From assembly GCA_023228025.1 (NCBI GenBank), contig JALOCD010000067.1, forward strand, positions 1 to 22,451: a DNA stretch of 22,451 nt, in the 5' to 3' direction. The notes below the pieces were generated by a model, which saw nothing but the letters and a program-made list of their open reading frames with translations, was not told where the DNA came from and ran no database searches. Position numbers and translations under genes: made by a program. Positions 14,588 to 21,122 of this stretch are shown piece by piece (position 1 is the stretch's first letter; every line of letters begins with the position of its first letter). The stretch comes from Prolixibacteraceae bacterium. Lineage in GTDB: Bacteria; Bacteroidota; Bacteroidia; Bacteroidales; Prolixibacteraceae.

Positions 14588-14743
14588 GCCCCTGCTCCCC
14601 CTCGTTTGCAACGAGGGGTCAGTGGTTTGTCGTTTCTAACGATTGTGCTGTGATCAAAGGATTTGCTAAGGTGAAATCGGCTGTTTGATACCGAGTTACA
14701 AACTCATGACAATTAACCCCTCGTTGCAAACGAGGGGGATTGC
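14588..14743. repeat. Two-hairpin repeat element, copy 2
   Basis: Same element as 13794-13945. Its hairpins are perfect 9-bp stems with 3-base loops: 14598-14618 (loop TGC) and 14717-14737 (loop GCA). The shared centre includes GGTTTGTCGTTT, GCTGTTTGATACCGAGTTA and AACTCATGACAATTAAC. It stands between the RelE/ParE and HigB/HigA pairs. Confidence 0.75.
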
Positions 14744-14814
14744 GGAAATCGATCAGGAAATAGCGGAGCGTTCGCACGAAAAGCGGGATTAGGTTACCCT
14801 ATATTGAATTTTCA

Positions 14815-14999
14815 GACCTCGGAGAGGTCAAATGTTTGTAGAAAGAATGCTGCACAACGAGGGATTCGACCCTGATCAGGGTCGTACATTCCTTTCGTAG
14901 CTTGATTTTCTACAAACATGCAAATCCTCCGGATTTGGCGGAGCTAGCGGGTGGTGGAAATGTTTTCAGACCTTCAAGGTTTTGAAACCTTGAAGGTCT
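14815..14999. repeat. Cluster of palindromes between repeat copy 2 and higB
   Basis: In order: GACCTC/GAGGTC hairpin (14815-14829); a nested inverted repeat with ATGTTTGTAGAAA (14832-14844) and its complement at 14907-14919, enclosing GAAAGAATG/CATTCCTTTC and the perfect palindrome CGACCCTGATCAGGGTCG (14867-14884); AAATCC/GGATTT (14922-14936); and a 15-bp-stem hairpin at 14968-14999 (AGACCTTCAAGGTTT). The last is the same type as the one at 21078-21122. The remaining sequence to 15125 has no gene I trust. Confidence 0.75.
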
Positions 15000-15125
15000 T
15001 CGGGTTATGGCGGAGCTCGCGCGCGACCGAAACATCTGTCGTTTTTACTTTGATATACATGTTCGCAAAAATGCAAAATCATTATACAAAAAACAATCCG
15101 AATTACCAAAACGGTAACTTATTAT

Positions 15126-15140
15126 TATCTTTGTACAAAG
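15126..15140 (+). promoter_or_regulatory. Candidate higBA promoter and overlapping operator
   Basis: TATCTTTG (15126-15133) matches the TAnnTTTG -7 box, 20 bases before the HigB ATG. The perfect 12-bp palindrome CTTTGTACAAAG (15129-15140) overlaps it and the start of transcription, a natural place for the HigA antitoxin to bind and repress. No clear -33 element. The operator role is inference. Confidence 0.45.
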
Positions 15141-15153
15141 TATTGAAAAATCA

Positions 15154-15447
15154 ATGAGGGTAATTGCCAAAAAAATACTTCGGGTCTATTGGGAAAAACA
15201 GACTGATTCGGAAGATCAACTTAAAACTTGGTACAAGGAAGCATCAAAAGCAGCCTGGACTTCGCCAAATGAAATTAAGGCAGCGTATCCTAGAGCAAGT
15301 ATTCTCAAAAATGGAAGAGTGGTTTTCAATATCTGTGGTAACAAGTATCGATTGATTGTCCAGATTAATTATCTGAGGCAATGGGTTTTTATTAGGTTTA
15401 TTGGGACCCATGGTGATTACGATAGGATTGACGCTGATAAAATTTAA
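15154..15447 (+). CDS. higB: HigB family toxin (mRNA interferase)
   Basis: 97 residues. It carries the HigB pattern: a tryptophan-containing start (ILRVYWEKQTDSEDQL), a helix ending AAWTSPNEIK (33-42), then KNGRVVFNICGNKYRLIV (52-69) and VFIRFIGTHGDYDRI (78-92) with the His/Tyr of the active face. This group cleaves mRNA at the ribosome. The order toxin first, antitoxin second is the normal one for higBA. The antitoxin follows after eight bases. A -7-like box and a palindrome lie just upstream. I see no lesion; the pair should be functional. Confidence 0.9.
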   Translation: MRVIAKKILRVYWEKQTDSEDQLKTWYKEASKAAWTSPNEIKAAYPRASILKNGRVVFNICGNKYRLIVQINYLRQWVFIRFIGTHGDYDRIDADKI

Positions 15448-15455
15448 AAAATACG

Positions 15456-15812
15456 ATGAAGATCAAAGTACTAAAAACAGAAGAAGAATATAATCAAGCC
15501 CTAAGCAGACTTGAAATTATATTTGATGCCCCGGCAGATTCGAATGAAGGGGATGAAGCGGATTTGTTAGGAATGTTAATTGAAAAATACGAAGATGAGC
15601 ATTATCCAATTGATGCGCCTGACCCTATTGAGGCTATTAAGTTTCGCATGGAGCAAATGAATATGGATAACAACGATTTGGCAAAAGTTATCGGTTATAA
15701 AAGCCGGGTATCAGAGATTTTTAATCGAAAAAGGAAACTGTCTTTGAAAATGATTAGAAATCTTCATGAAAAACTTAAAATCCCCTACGAATCCTTAATC
15801 GCAAATTATTGA
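15456..15812 (+). CDS. higA: HigA family antitoxin with HTH domain
   Basis: 118 residues. The first half (about 1-55) is acidic and helical and starts KVLKTEEEYNQAL, as in antitoxins that pair with HigB of this type. The second half (about 57-115) is an XRE/Cro-like helix-turn-helix: NNDLAKVIGYKSRVSEIFN (72-90) followed by RKRKLSLKMIRNLHEKLKIP. It binds the toxin and presumably represses the pair through the palindrome at 15129-15140. Its stop at 15812 is followed by a remnant of the hairpin repeat and then a terminator. Confidence 0.9.
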   Translation: MKIKVLKTEEEYNQALSRLEIIFDAPADSNEGDEADLLGMLIEKYEDEHYPIDAPDPIEAIKFRMEQMNMDNNDLAKVIGYKSRVSEIFNRKRKLSLKMIRNLHEKLKIPYESLIANY

Positions 15813-15823
15813 TTTTAAGCACA

Positions 15824-15849
15824 GCTCCCACTCCTTCGCAACGAGGGGT
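15824..15849. repeat. Remnant of the two-hairpin repeat element
   Basis: GCTCCCACTCCTTCGCAACGAGGGGT resembles the first hairpin of copy 2 (GCTCCCCCTCGTTTGCAACG), with only the right part of the stem intact. It puts repeat material on the far side of higBA too. Confidence 0.5.
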
Positions 15850-15866
15850 AAATGGTAAACCATTAT

Positions 15867-15895
15867 AAAAAACGGGCCTTTTCGGCCCGTTTTTT
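15867..15895. terminator. Bidirectional terminator between higA and the carboxyltransferase gene
   Basis: AAAAAACGGGCC (15867-15878) pairs fully with GGCCCGTTTTTT (15884-15895) around a 5-base loop. A and T runs on both sides allow termination in both directions. The carboxyltransferase stop codon (15896-15898) is adjacent. Confidence 0.88.
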
Positions 15896-17425
15896 TTATA
15901 GTGGTATGTTTCCATGCTTTTTCAGCGGATTGGTTTTGTGTTTGTTTTGGGTCATCTCCAGCGCCTGAATCAACTTGGCTCGGGTCTGGCGGGGATAGAT
16001 CACATCATCGATGTAGCCCAGCTCAGCGGCTTTGTACGGATTGGAGAAGGTATCACGGTAGTTCTCGACAGCTGCGGCGCGTTGCTCTGCATCCAGCTTG
16101 TCCTTGTTGATGATCCGCACGGCGCCGTCGGCGCCCATCACGGCAATCTCGGCGGATGGGTAGGCATAGTTGATATCGGCGCCAATGTGCTTGCTGCTCA
16201 TCACGTCGTAGGCGCCTCCGTATGCTTTGCGGGTAATCATGGTAATCTTTGGGACTGTGGCTTCCGCGAACGCGTAAAGCAGTTTGGCCCCGTGACGGAT
16301 GATTCCGCCGAACTCTTGAACCGTTCCTGGCAAGAATCCGGGCACATCCACGAAAGTGATCAGCGGGATGTTGAAAGCATCGCAAAAACGAACGAAGCGG
16401 GCTGCCTTGACAGATGAGTTAATATCCAAAACCCCTGCCAGGTAGGCGGGCTGGTTGGCCACGATTCCAACACTGCGTCCGCCCATTCTGGCAAAACCCA
16501 CCAGTATATTTGGCGCATAGCCGGGCTGAATCTCGAAGAAGTTCTTGTTGTCGACCACCGTGGTGATCAGCTCGTGCATGTCGTAGGGTTTGTTTGGATC
16601 GGCAGGAATCAGCTGGTCCAGTTCCGGCTCTTCACGGTTGCTCTCATCGAGCGTCGGAACAAACGGTGGATCTTCCATGTTGTTGGAGGGAAGGTAGCCG
16701 AAAAGCTCGCGGATCATCAGCATCGCGTGCTCATCGTCATCGGCGGTAAGGTGGGTAACCCCGCTTTTGCTTCCGTGGGTGACCGAACCGCCAAGCTCCT
16801 CCTTGGTCACCTCTTCGTGCGTCACCTCTTTGACGACATCGGGCCCGGTTACGAACATGTAGCTCGACTCTTTCACCATGACAATGAAATCGGTGATGGC
16901 CGGAGAATAGACCGCACCTCCGGCGCAGGGACCCAAAATAGCCGAGATCTGGGGAATGACGCCGGAGCTCATCACATTGCGGTAGAAAATATCGGCATAT
17001 CCGGCCAAACTTTGTACCCCTTCCTGGATACGCGCGCCACCCGAATCGTTCAGTCCAATGACCGGCGCACCCATGTTCATGGCGAGATCCATGATCTTGA
17101 CAATTTTATCCGCATTGGTGCGGCTCATGGTACCCCCAAAAACTGTGAAATCCTGGGCAAAAATATAGACCAACCGGCCGTCGATCTTGCCATATCCTGT
17201 TACCACTCCGTCGCCGGAGATGATTGATTTTTCCATATCAAAGTCGTGGGTCCTGTGCACCACAAACTTGTCAAATTCTACAAAAGATTCGTGATCTACA
17301 AGGTCGAGTATCCTTTCCCTGGCAGTCTTCCTGCCAGCCGCATGCTGCTTGTTGATGCGGTCCTGACCGCCACCCAATTCTGCTTCAAGATTTCTCTTTT
17401 CGAGTTCTGCGTATTTATCTATCAT
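15896..17425 (-). CDS. Acyl-CoA carboxylase carboxyltransferase (beta) subunit, propionyl/methylmalonyl-CoA type
   Basis: 509 residues, the normal size of the propionyl-CoA carboxylase beta/MmdA family. It moves CO2 from carboxybiotin to an acyl-CoA. The two crotonase-like halves are clear. The first has the acyl-CoA and biotin pockets (NDSGGARIQEGVQSL and LGPCAGGAVYSPAITDF); the second has QPAYLAGVLDINSSVKAARF, TFVDVPGFLPGTVQEF and KAYGGAYDVMSSKHIGAD. Because the carrier and an ATP-dependent biotin carboxylase are upstream on the same strand, this set is more likely a carboxylase (propionyl-CoA to methylmalonyl-CoA) than the sodium-pumping decarboxylase, whose membrane subunits are absent here. 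It begins 15 bases after the carrier gene. Confidence 0.9.
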   Translation of the reverse strand: MIDKYAELEKRNLEAELGGGQDRINKQHAAGRKTARERILDLVDHESFVEFDKFVVHRTHDFDMEKSIISGDGVVTGYGKIDGRLVYIFAQDFTVFGGTMSRTNADKIVKIMDLAMNMGAPVIGLNDSGGARIQEGVQSLAGYADIFYRNVMSSGVIPQISAILGPCAGGAVYSPAITDFIVMVKESSYMFVTGPDVVKEVTHEEVTKEELGGSVTHGSKSGVTHLTADDDEHAMLMIRELFGYLPSNNMEDPPFVPTLDESNREEPELDQLIPADPNKPYDMHELITTVVDNKNFFEIQPGYAPNILVGFARMGGRSVGIVANQPAYLAGVLDINSSVKAARFVRFCDAFNIPLITFVDVPGFLPGTVQEFGGIIRHGAKLLYAFAEATVPKITMITRKAYGGAYDVMSSKHIGADINYAYPSAEIAVMGADGAVRIINKDKLDAEQRAAAVENYRDTFSNPYKAAELGYIDDVIYPRQTRAKLIQALEMTQNKHKTNPLKKHGNIPL

Positions 17426-17440
17426 CTGTATTTTCTGAAA

Positions 17441-17968
17441 TTATTTTTTCTTTACATCTTTCCCGATCACGATCAACAGTTGATTGCCATCGACGGTATC
17501 CCCCTCTTTCACGGCCACCTTTGAGACGATTCCATCACAACCGGCCTTGTATTCGCTCTCCATCTTCATGGCAGACAACACCACAACGGTTTGTCCCTTC
17601 TCTACATGATCGCCTTTTTGAACCAATACCTTTACCACTTTGCCGGGCATTGGCGATTTAATGGTATCAGTTGTGCTGTCACCCTCATTTTTCTTTCGTT
17701 TTTGCATGTAACGGGCTTCCGCATCGTTCACGCTCACATCGAATCCAAAATAGATCGTGTTGACACGGTAAACCTTGGGGTCATCCGTAGGAATCACCTC
17801 CACATTGTAGGATTTTCCTTCGGATAGAATGGAATACTCCTCCCCGCTCACCTTATCAATATCAACTTCGTAGATTTTACCGTCGACCGAAATCGTCACA
17901 AGCGAACCATTGCGGCTAATCTCTTTGACGATGGCGTTGCGGTCATTTACCTTTAATTCAAGCTGCAT
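17441..17968 (-). CDS. Biotin carboxyl carrier protein
   Basis: 175 residues. The C-terminal 70 form the biotinyl domain: SPMPGKVVKVLVQKGDHVEKG, then VLSAMKMESEYKAG, where Lys135 of the AMKM motif takes the biotin. The N-terminal part (about 1-90) has two beta-rich segments (VNDRNAIVKEISRNGSLV, and YRVNTIYFGFDVSVND) as in the carrier subunits of acyl-CoA carboxylases. There is a charged linker (KRKKNEGDSTT) in between. In the cell it shuttles carboxybiotin from AccC to the carboxyltransferase. The gene is between the two partners, 15 bases before the beta subunit and 190 bases after accC; the longer gap is filled by a TTATGAG repeat. Confidence 0.93.
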   Translation of the reverse strand: MQLELKVNDRNAIVKEISRNGSLVTISVDGKIYEVDIDKVSGEEYSILSEGKSYNVEVIPTDDPKVYRVNTIYFGFDVSVNDAEARYMQKRKKNEGDSTTDTIKSPMPGKVVKVLVQKGDHVEKGQTVVVLSAMKMESEYKAGCDGIVSKVAVKEGDTVDGNQLLIVIGKDVKKK

Positions 17969-18035
17969 AATTCTTTATAAGAATATTTAATGTTTTGTCG
18001 ATAGTAGATTACTTTTATACAATTGAGCACTATCT

Positions 18036-18154
18036 ATGAGTTATGAGATATTAGTTATGAGTTATGAATTAGTTCTATAATAAATCATTCATGCTTTTAA
18101 TAGAAGATAAATCATCGGAGTCCGGTCATAACTCATAACTTATAACTCATAACT
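18036..18154. repeat. Inverted TTATGAG-word repeat inside the carboxylase gene cluster
   Basis: Left arm 18036-18068 (ATGAGTTATGAG, then TTAGTTATGAGTTATGA) and right arm about 18126-18154 (TCATAACTCATAACTTATAA, then CTCATAACTC) are reverse complements with few differences, about 30 bp each, around a 57-base centre. The right arm comes within five bases of the accC stop codon. It has no gene and could fold in the message between accC and the carrier gene. Confidence 0.75.
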
Positions 18155-18158
18155 CTTC

Positions 18159-19697
18159 TCACAGTCGCTGCATGCTCGCCCTCCGGCCTCTGTGTTTCCA
18201 TCCTTTGACGCCCAGAACCCTTTCGTGCGGGGTAACCTGTTTGACCTTTTGCAGTCTGGAGGAGTGCTCGATGAAGGCTGCGATCAGGGCAATATCTTCA
18301 CAATGTTTGTCGCATTTGACCTTGTTGTTCAGAAACTCCTCATTTTTCTCGATGAAATGGGTGTTGTAAGTTCCGTTTCTGAAATCAGGTGTCTCCATGA
18401 TCTTCAGCAGGTACTTGATAGAGGTTTTCACACCCGAAATTTTGTATTCGAACAAGGCCCTTCTCATCCGTTCGATCACCTCTTCCCGTGTCCGTCCCCA
18501 AATAATCAGTTTGCTGATCATCGGATCGTAATAGATCGGGATGGTATAACCCTCGTGTATGTAGCCATCGGTACGTACACCGAGTCCCATTGGTTCCGTG
18601 ATATGTGTGATCTTACCAGGATTTGGCATAAAATTGTTATCCGTATCCTCGGCATAGATCCGGCACTCCATGGAATGACCGTTCATCTTTAAATCTTTTT
18701 GCCTGAATGGAAGCGGATGGCCTTCAGCTACTCGGATCTGTTCCCTGACAAGGTCGACCCCAACTACCCTTTCGGTAATGGGATGTTCAACCTGCAAGCG
18801 GGTATTCATCTCCAGAAAATAAAAATTAAGCTGGTCATCCACGATGAATTCGATGGTGCCGGCCCCTTCGTAATTGGCTGCTTTGGCCGCTGCGACCGCG
18901 CATGCGCCCATGCGTTCCCTCACTTCGGGGGTCATGATGGGAGATGGGGTCTCTTCGATCACCTTTTGGTGACGACGCTGAACTGAGCACTCCCGCTCAA
19001 AGAGGTGTACCGCATCGCCGTGCTGGTCGGCCAACACCTGGAATTCGATGTGGTGAGGTGATTCGATGTATTTCTCAATGTAGAGGGCATCATCCCCAAA
19101 GGCGGTGTTTGCCTCTGATTTGGCGCTACGGATGGATGGCTTGATATCCTCTTCTTTCCTGACCAGGCGCATACCTTTGCCACCGCCACCTGCGGAGGCT
19201 TTGATCATTACCGGAAGGCCAATGCCGCGAATAATCCGGATTGCCTCCTCTTCGTCGACGATCTTTTCGGTAGTTCCCGGTACAACCGGTACACCAGCTG
19301 CTATCATTCTTTTTCGGGCGCTAATCTTGTCGCCCATCGCTTCAATCGACTCTGCTGAAGGTCCAATAAACTTAATGCCTGCTTCCTTACAACGACGCGC
19401 AAAATCAGAGTTTTCTGAAAGGAACCCGTAGCCGGGATGAATCGCGTCGGCGCCCGATTTAAGCGCAACATCCAGGATTTTGTCCATCCGGAGATAACTT
19501 TCTGACGAGGCGCTTGGCCCAATGTGATAGGCCTCTGTCGCATAACGCACATGTAGGGAGGAACGGTCGGCATCGCTGTAAACAGCAACGGTTTCGATGC
19601 CCAGTTCGCGGCACGAGCGCATAATGCGCACCGCAATTTCACCACGATTGGCCACCAATATCTTTTTTATTTTGATCGGATTTTTTGTTTTACCCAT
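18159..19697 (-). CDS. accC: Biotin carboxylase subunit
   Basis: 512 residues, slightly longer than AccC (about 450-500). It carboxylates biotin on the carrier with ATP and bicarbonate. The N-terminal domain starts KILVANRGEIAVRIMRSCRELG. The ATP-grasp core shows MIKASAGGGGKGMRLV (glycine loop) and FLEMNTRLQVEHPITERV, with the metal-binding Glu and the catalytic Arg. HPGYGFLSEN is present near residue 90. The last 45 residues or so are basic (WKHRGRRASMQRL) and not part of the standard fold; this extension occurs in carboxylases of Bacteroidota. It is the first gene of the accC-carrier-beta run. A -7 box with a clear consensus was not found upstream. Confidence 0.93.
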   Translation of the reverse strand: MGKTKNPIKIKKILVANRGEIAVRIMRSCRELGIETVAVYSDADRSSLHVRYATEAYHIGPSASSESYLRMDKILDVALKSGADAIHPGYGFLSENSDFARRCKEAGIKFIGPSAESIEAMGDKISARKRMIAAGVPVVPGTTEKIVDEEEAIRIIRGIGLPVMIKASAGGGGKGMRLVRKEEDIKPSIRSAKSEANTAFGDDALYIEKYIESPHHIEFQVLADQHGDAVHLFERECSVQRRHQKVIEETPSPIMTPEVRERMGACAVAAAKAANYEGAGTIEFIVDDQLNFYFLEMNTRLQVEHPITERVVGVDLVREQIRVAEGHPLPFRQKDLKMNGHSMECRIYAEDTDNNFMPNPGKITHITEPMGLGVRTDGYIHEGYTIPIYYDPMISKLIIWGRTREEVIERMRRALFEYKISGVKTSIKYLLKIMETPDFRNGTYNTHFIEKNEEFLNNKVKCDKHCEDIALIAAFIEHSSRLQKVKQVTPHERVLGVKGWKHRGRRASMQRL

Positions 19698-19864
19698 CTT
19701 TTATTTTGAAAATTTTTAGCGGTGGTAAAAGTATCTATTTATCCAGATGTATAAAGAGGTGCATTATTTCAAAACTCCATTTTCGACCTCTTTGTGAAGA
19801 AAAATGAACTTTTTGGCACATTTTATACACTTTTTGGACTAAGATGATTAAAAATTCGGTGAAA

Positions 19865-19985
19865 ACGACAGGAAAAGAGGGGGTGATGGGGACGAGGGGG
19901 AGAGGGGGTGAAAAAGGAGCCGAGATCGGAAAAATTGAAACGGGGAACGGGGAAACGGAGATTTGGTGGAACGGGAAAGGGGACT
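19865..19985. repeat. Purine-rich low-complexity tract
   Basis: G- and A-rich for about 120 bases with iterated words such as GAGGGGG, GGGGAACGGGG and GGGGAAACGGAG, similar in style to 12240-12275 and to the reverse strand of 7762-7800. An open frame on the opposite strand here translates to Pro/Phe/Ser-rich sequence and is not a gene. Positions 19698-19864 show nothing else recognisable. Confidence 0.65.
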
Positions 19986-20017
19986 GAGAAATCAAGATTA
20001 TATAAACCTTATTTTTA

Positions 20018-20146
20018 TAATTAATCTTAGTAGAAAGGAGGACCTAAGGAGATCCGTATCTTATTACCTTATTATATGACATCTTGCAATAAGATAATAA
20101 GATCATGCTCCAATCCTATTCGAATTTCTACTAAGATAATAAGCTG
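20018..20146. repeat. Imperfect palindrome of about 125 bp with iterated ATCTTATT word
   Basis: Outer arms ATCTTAGTAGAAA (20024-20036) and TTTCTACTAAGAT (20125-20137) are exact complements. Inner arms carry ATCTTATT and ACCTTATT (20058-20073) against AATAAGATAATAAGAT (20088-20103), 8-bp period. The middle has short GACATCTTGC-type matches. It is a fourth locus with the layout word, spacer, inverted word. Confidence 0.7.
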
Positions 20147-20170
20147 AAAATAAGATCTATATAATCATTA

Positions 20171-20251
20171 TTGAGAGACTGTTTAAAATTTGTTTTTTGT
20201 CCGGTTAGGGCGATGTCAATAAGTTAAGAAAAGTTTATGCGACTCTCAACA
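20171..20251. other. Possible remnant of a mobile-element end
   Basis: An 80-base stretch begins GAGAGACTG and ends CGACTCTC, so its ends are imperfect inverted repeats. It contains AAATTTGTTTTTTGTCC and GTCAATAAGTTAAG, which remind me of sequences at ends of Bacteroidota insertion sequences. No transposase is present. Low certainty. Confidence 0.25.
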
Positions 20252-20262
20252 GATTGCTTCAC

Positions 20263-20325
20263 CCTTCGGCTCCGCTCAGGGATCGGCAGCATCTTCAATC
20301 ATTTTAGTCATTATAAATCCTTCAA
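20263..20325 (+). repeat. Decayed copy of the CCCTTCGACAGG repeat followed by ATCATT words
   Basis: CCCTTCGGCTCCGCTCAGGG resembles the 23-bp unit of 7652 and 12331. It is followed by TCAATCATTTTAGTCATTATAA and CCTTCAAAC, which resemble the AAACATT array after the copy at 12331-12353. Both pairs come directly before a plus-strand start codon, here that of the peptidase E gene at 20371. Confidence 0.5.
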
Positions 20326-20370
20326 ACTCGAAAATCTGATGTAAATTCGTAGAAATTAATCCTGATAAAT

Positions 20371-21075
20371 ATGCGATTATTATTGATCAGCAACTCCACC
20401 ATGCCGGGAGAACCCTACTTGAGCTATCCGATGCCGGAAATCGCCAAATTTCTTGGAAATCAATCGCTTAAAACATTATTTATTCCCTTCGCTGCGGTTA
20501 CATTTTCCTTTGATACTTACGAAACCAAAGTGAAGGAGCGATTCGAAGCATTGAACCATCGACTTACCAGTATCCACCATTCGACTGATTATACCAAAGT
20601 CGTCAGAGAGGCGGAAGCCATTGTTATTGGCGGCGGAAATACCTGGCAGCTTGTGCGAATGATGAACGATGCACAACTGTTTCCGCTGATCAGGGAGCGG
20701 GTGATGGCCGGAGTCCCATTTATCGGTTGGAGTGCGGGATCGAATGTGGCCTGCCCAACACTGCGCACCACCAACGATATGCCCATCATCGATCCGAAAG
20801 GGTTCGATTGCCTCAACCTGGTCCCGTTCCAGATCAACCCGCACTACCTCGACAAAAACCCGGAAGGACACGGCGGTGAAACCAGGGAACAGCGGATTGA
20901 GGAGTTTCTGGAGATCAATCCTGAAACTTATGTGGTCGGTTTGCGGGAGGGAACAATGCTTCGATTGGAAGCCGGAGCGCTTCGGCTTATTGGCGAAAGA
21001 CCGGTCCGAATATTTAAAAAAGGGTTGGTTCCGATAGAATTGGGCGAAAATGAGAATTTGAATTTCCTTTTGTAG
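20371..21075 (+). CDS. pepE: Peptidase E (alpha-aspartyl dipeptidase)
   Basis: 234 residues, S51 family; cleaves dipeptides with N-terminal aspartate in the cytoplasm. The catalytic serine is Ser121 in GWSAGSN, preceded by the EAIVIGGGNTWQL strand-turn (82-94). Asp136 (TTNDMP) and His158 (INPHYLD) fit the triad; each is one residue beyond the Salmonella enzyme's Ser120, Asp135 and His157. The N-terminus MRLLLISNSTMPGEPYL is typical, so the ATG is secure. It is transcribed alone, facing the glycosyltransferase gene, with a 22-bp-stem hairpin after the stop codon. The leader has decayed repeats and no clear promoter. Confidence 0.95.
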   Translation: MRLLLISNSTMPGEPYLSYPMPEIAKFLGNQSLKTLFIPFAAVTFSFDTYETKVKERFEALNHRLTSIHHSTDYTKVVREAEAIVIGGGNTWQLVRMMNDAQLFPLIRERVMAGVPFIGWSAGSNVACPTLRTTNDMPIIDPKGFDCLNLVPFQINPHYLDKNPEGHGGETREQRIEEFLEINPETYVVGLREGTMLRLEAGALRLIGERPVRIFKKGLVPIELGENENLNFLL

Positions 21076-21077
21076 CA

Positions 21078-21122
21078 GTTTTAATACCCTCAAGGTTTTG
21101 AAAACCTTGAGGGTATTAAAAC
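21078..21122. terminator. Long perfect hairpin between pepE and the GT4 gene (REP-like)
   Basis: A 22-bp perfect stem with a single central base (21078-21099 with 21101-21122; core CCTCAAGGTTTT). It begins two bases after the pepE stop and can terminate in either direction. It is of the same type as 14968-14999. The last codons of the GT4 gene, including its stop, are within it. Confidence 0.8.

Noticed and set aside
14513..14611. Upstream start for the RelE/ParE antitoxin
   Set aside because: The extra 33 residues come partly from repeat copy 2, and the next ATG gives a typical antitoxin.
13794..14743. Composite transposon with the two repeat copies as ends
   Set aside because: No transposase between the copies and no target duplication that I could see; kept as a repeat-flanked island only.
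14951..15157. 68-residue plus-strand frame before higB
   Set aside because: It translates a palindrome and the higB promoter region, with no protein-like features, and its end overlaps the higB start.
15914..16417. Plus-strand frame inside the carboxyltransferase gene
   Set aside because: It is antisense to a gene with clear family motifs; long antisense frames are expected in such codon use.
19735..19995. 86-residue minus-strand frame in the spacer after accC
   Set aside because: Low-complexity Pro/Ser/Phe translation of the purine-rich tract.
20476..21093. 205-residue minus-strand frame over pepE
   Set aside because: Antisense shadow of pepE, whose triad and start are secure.
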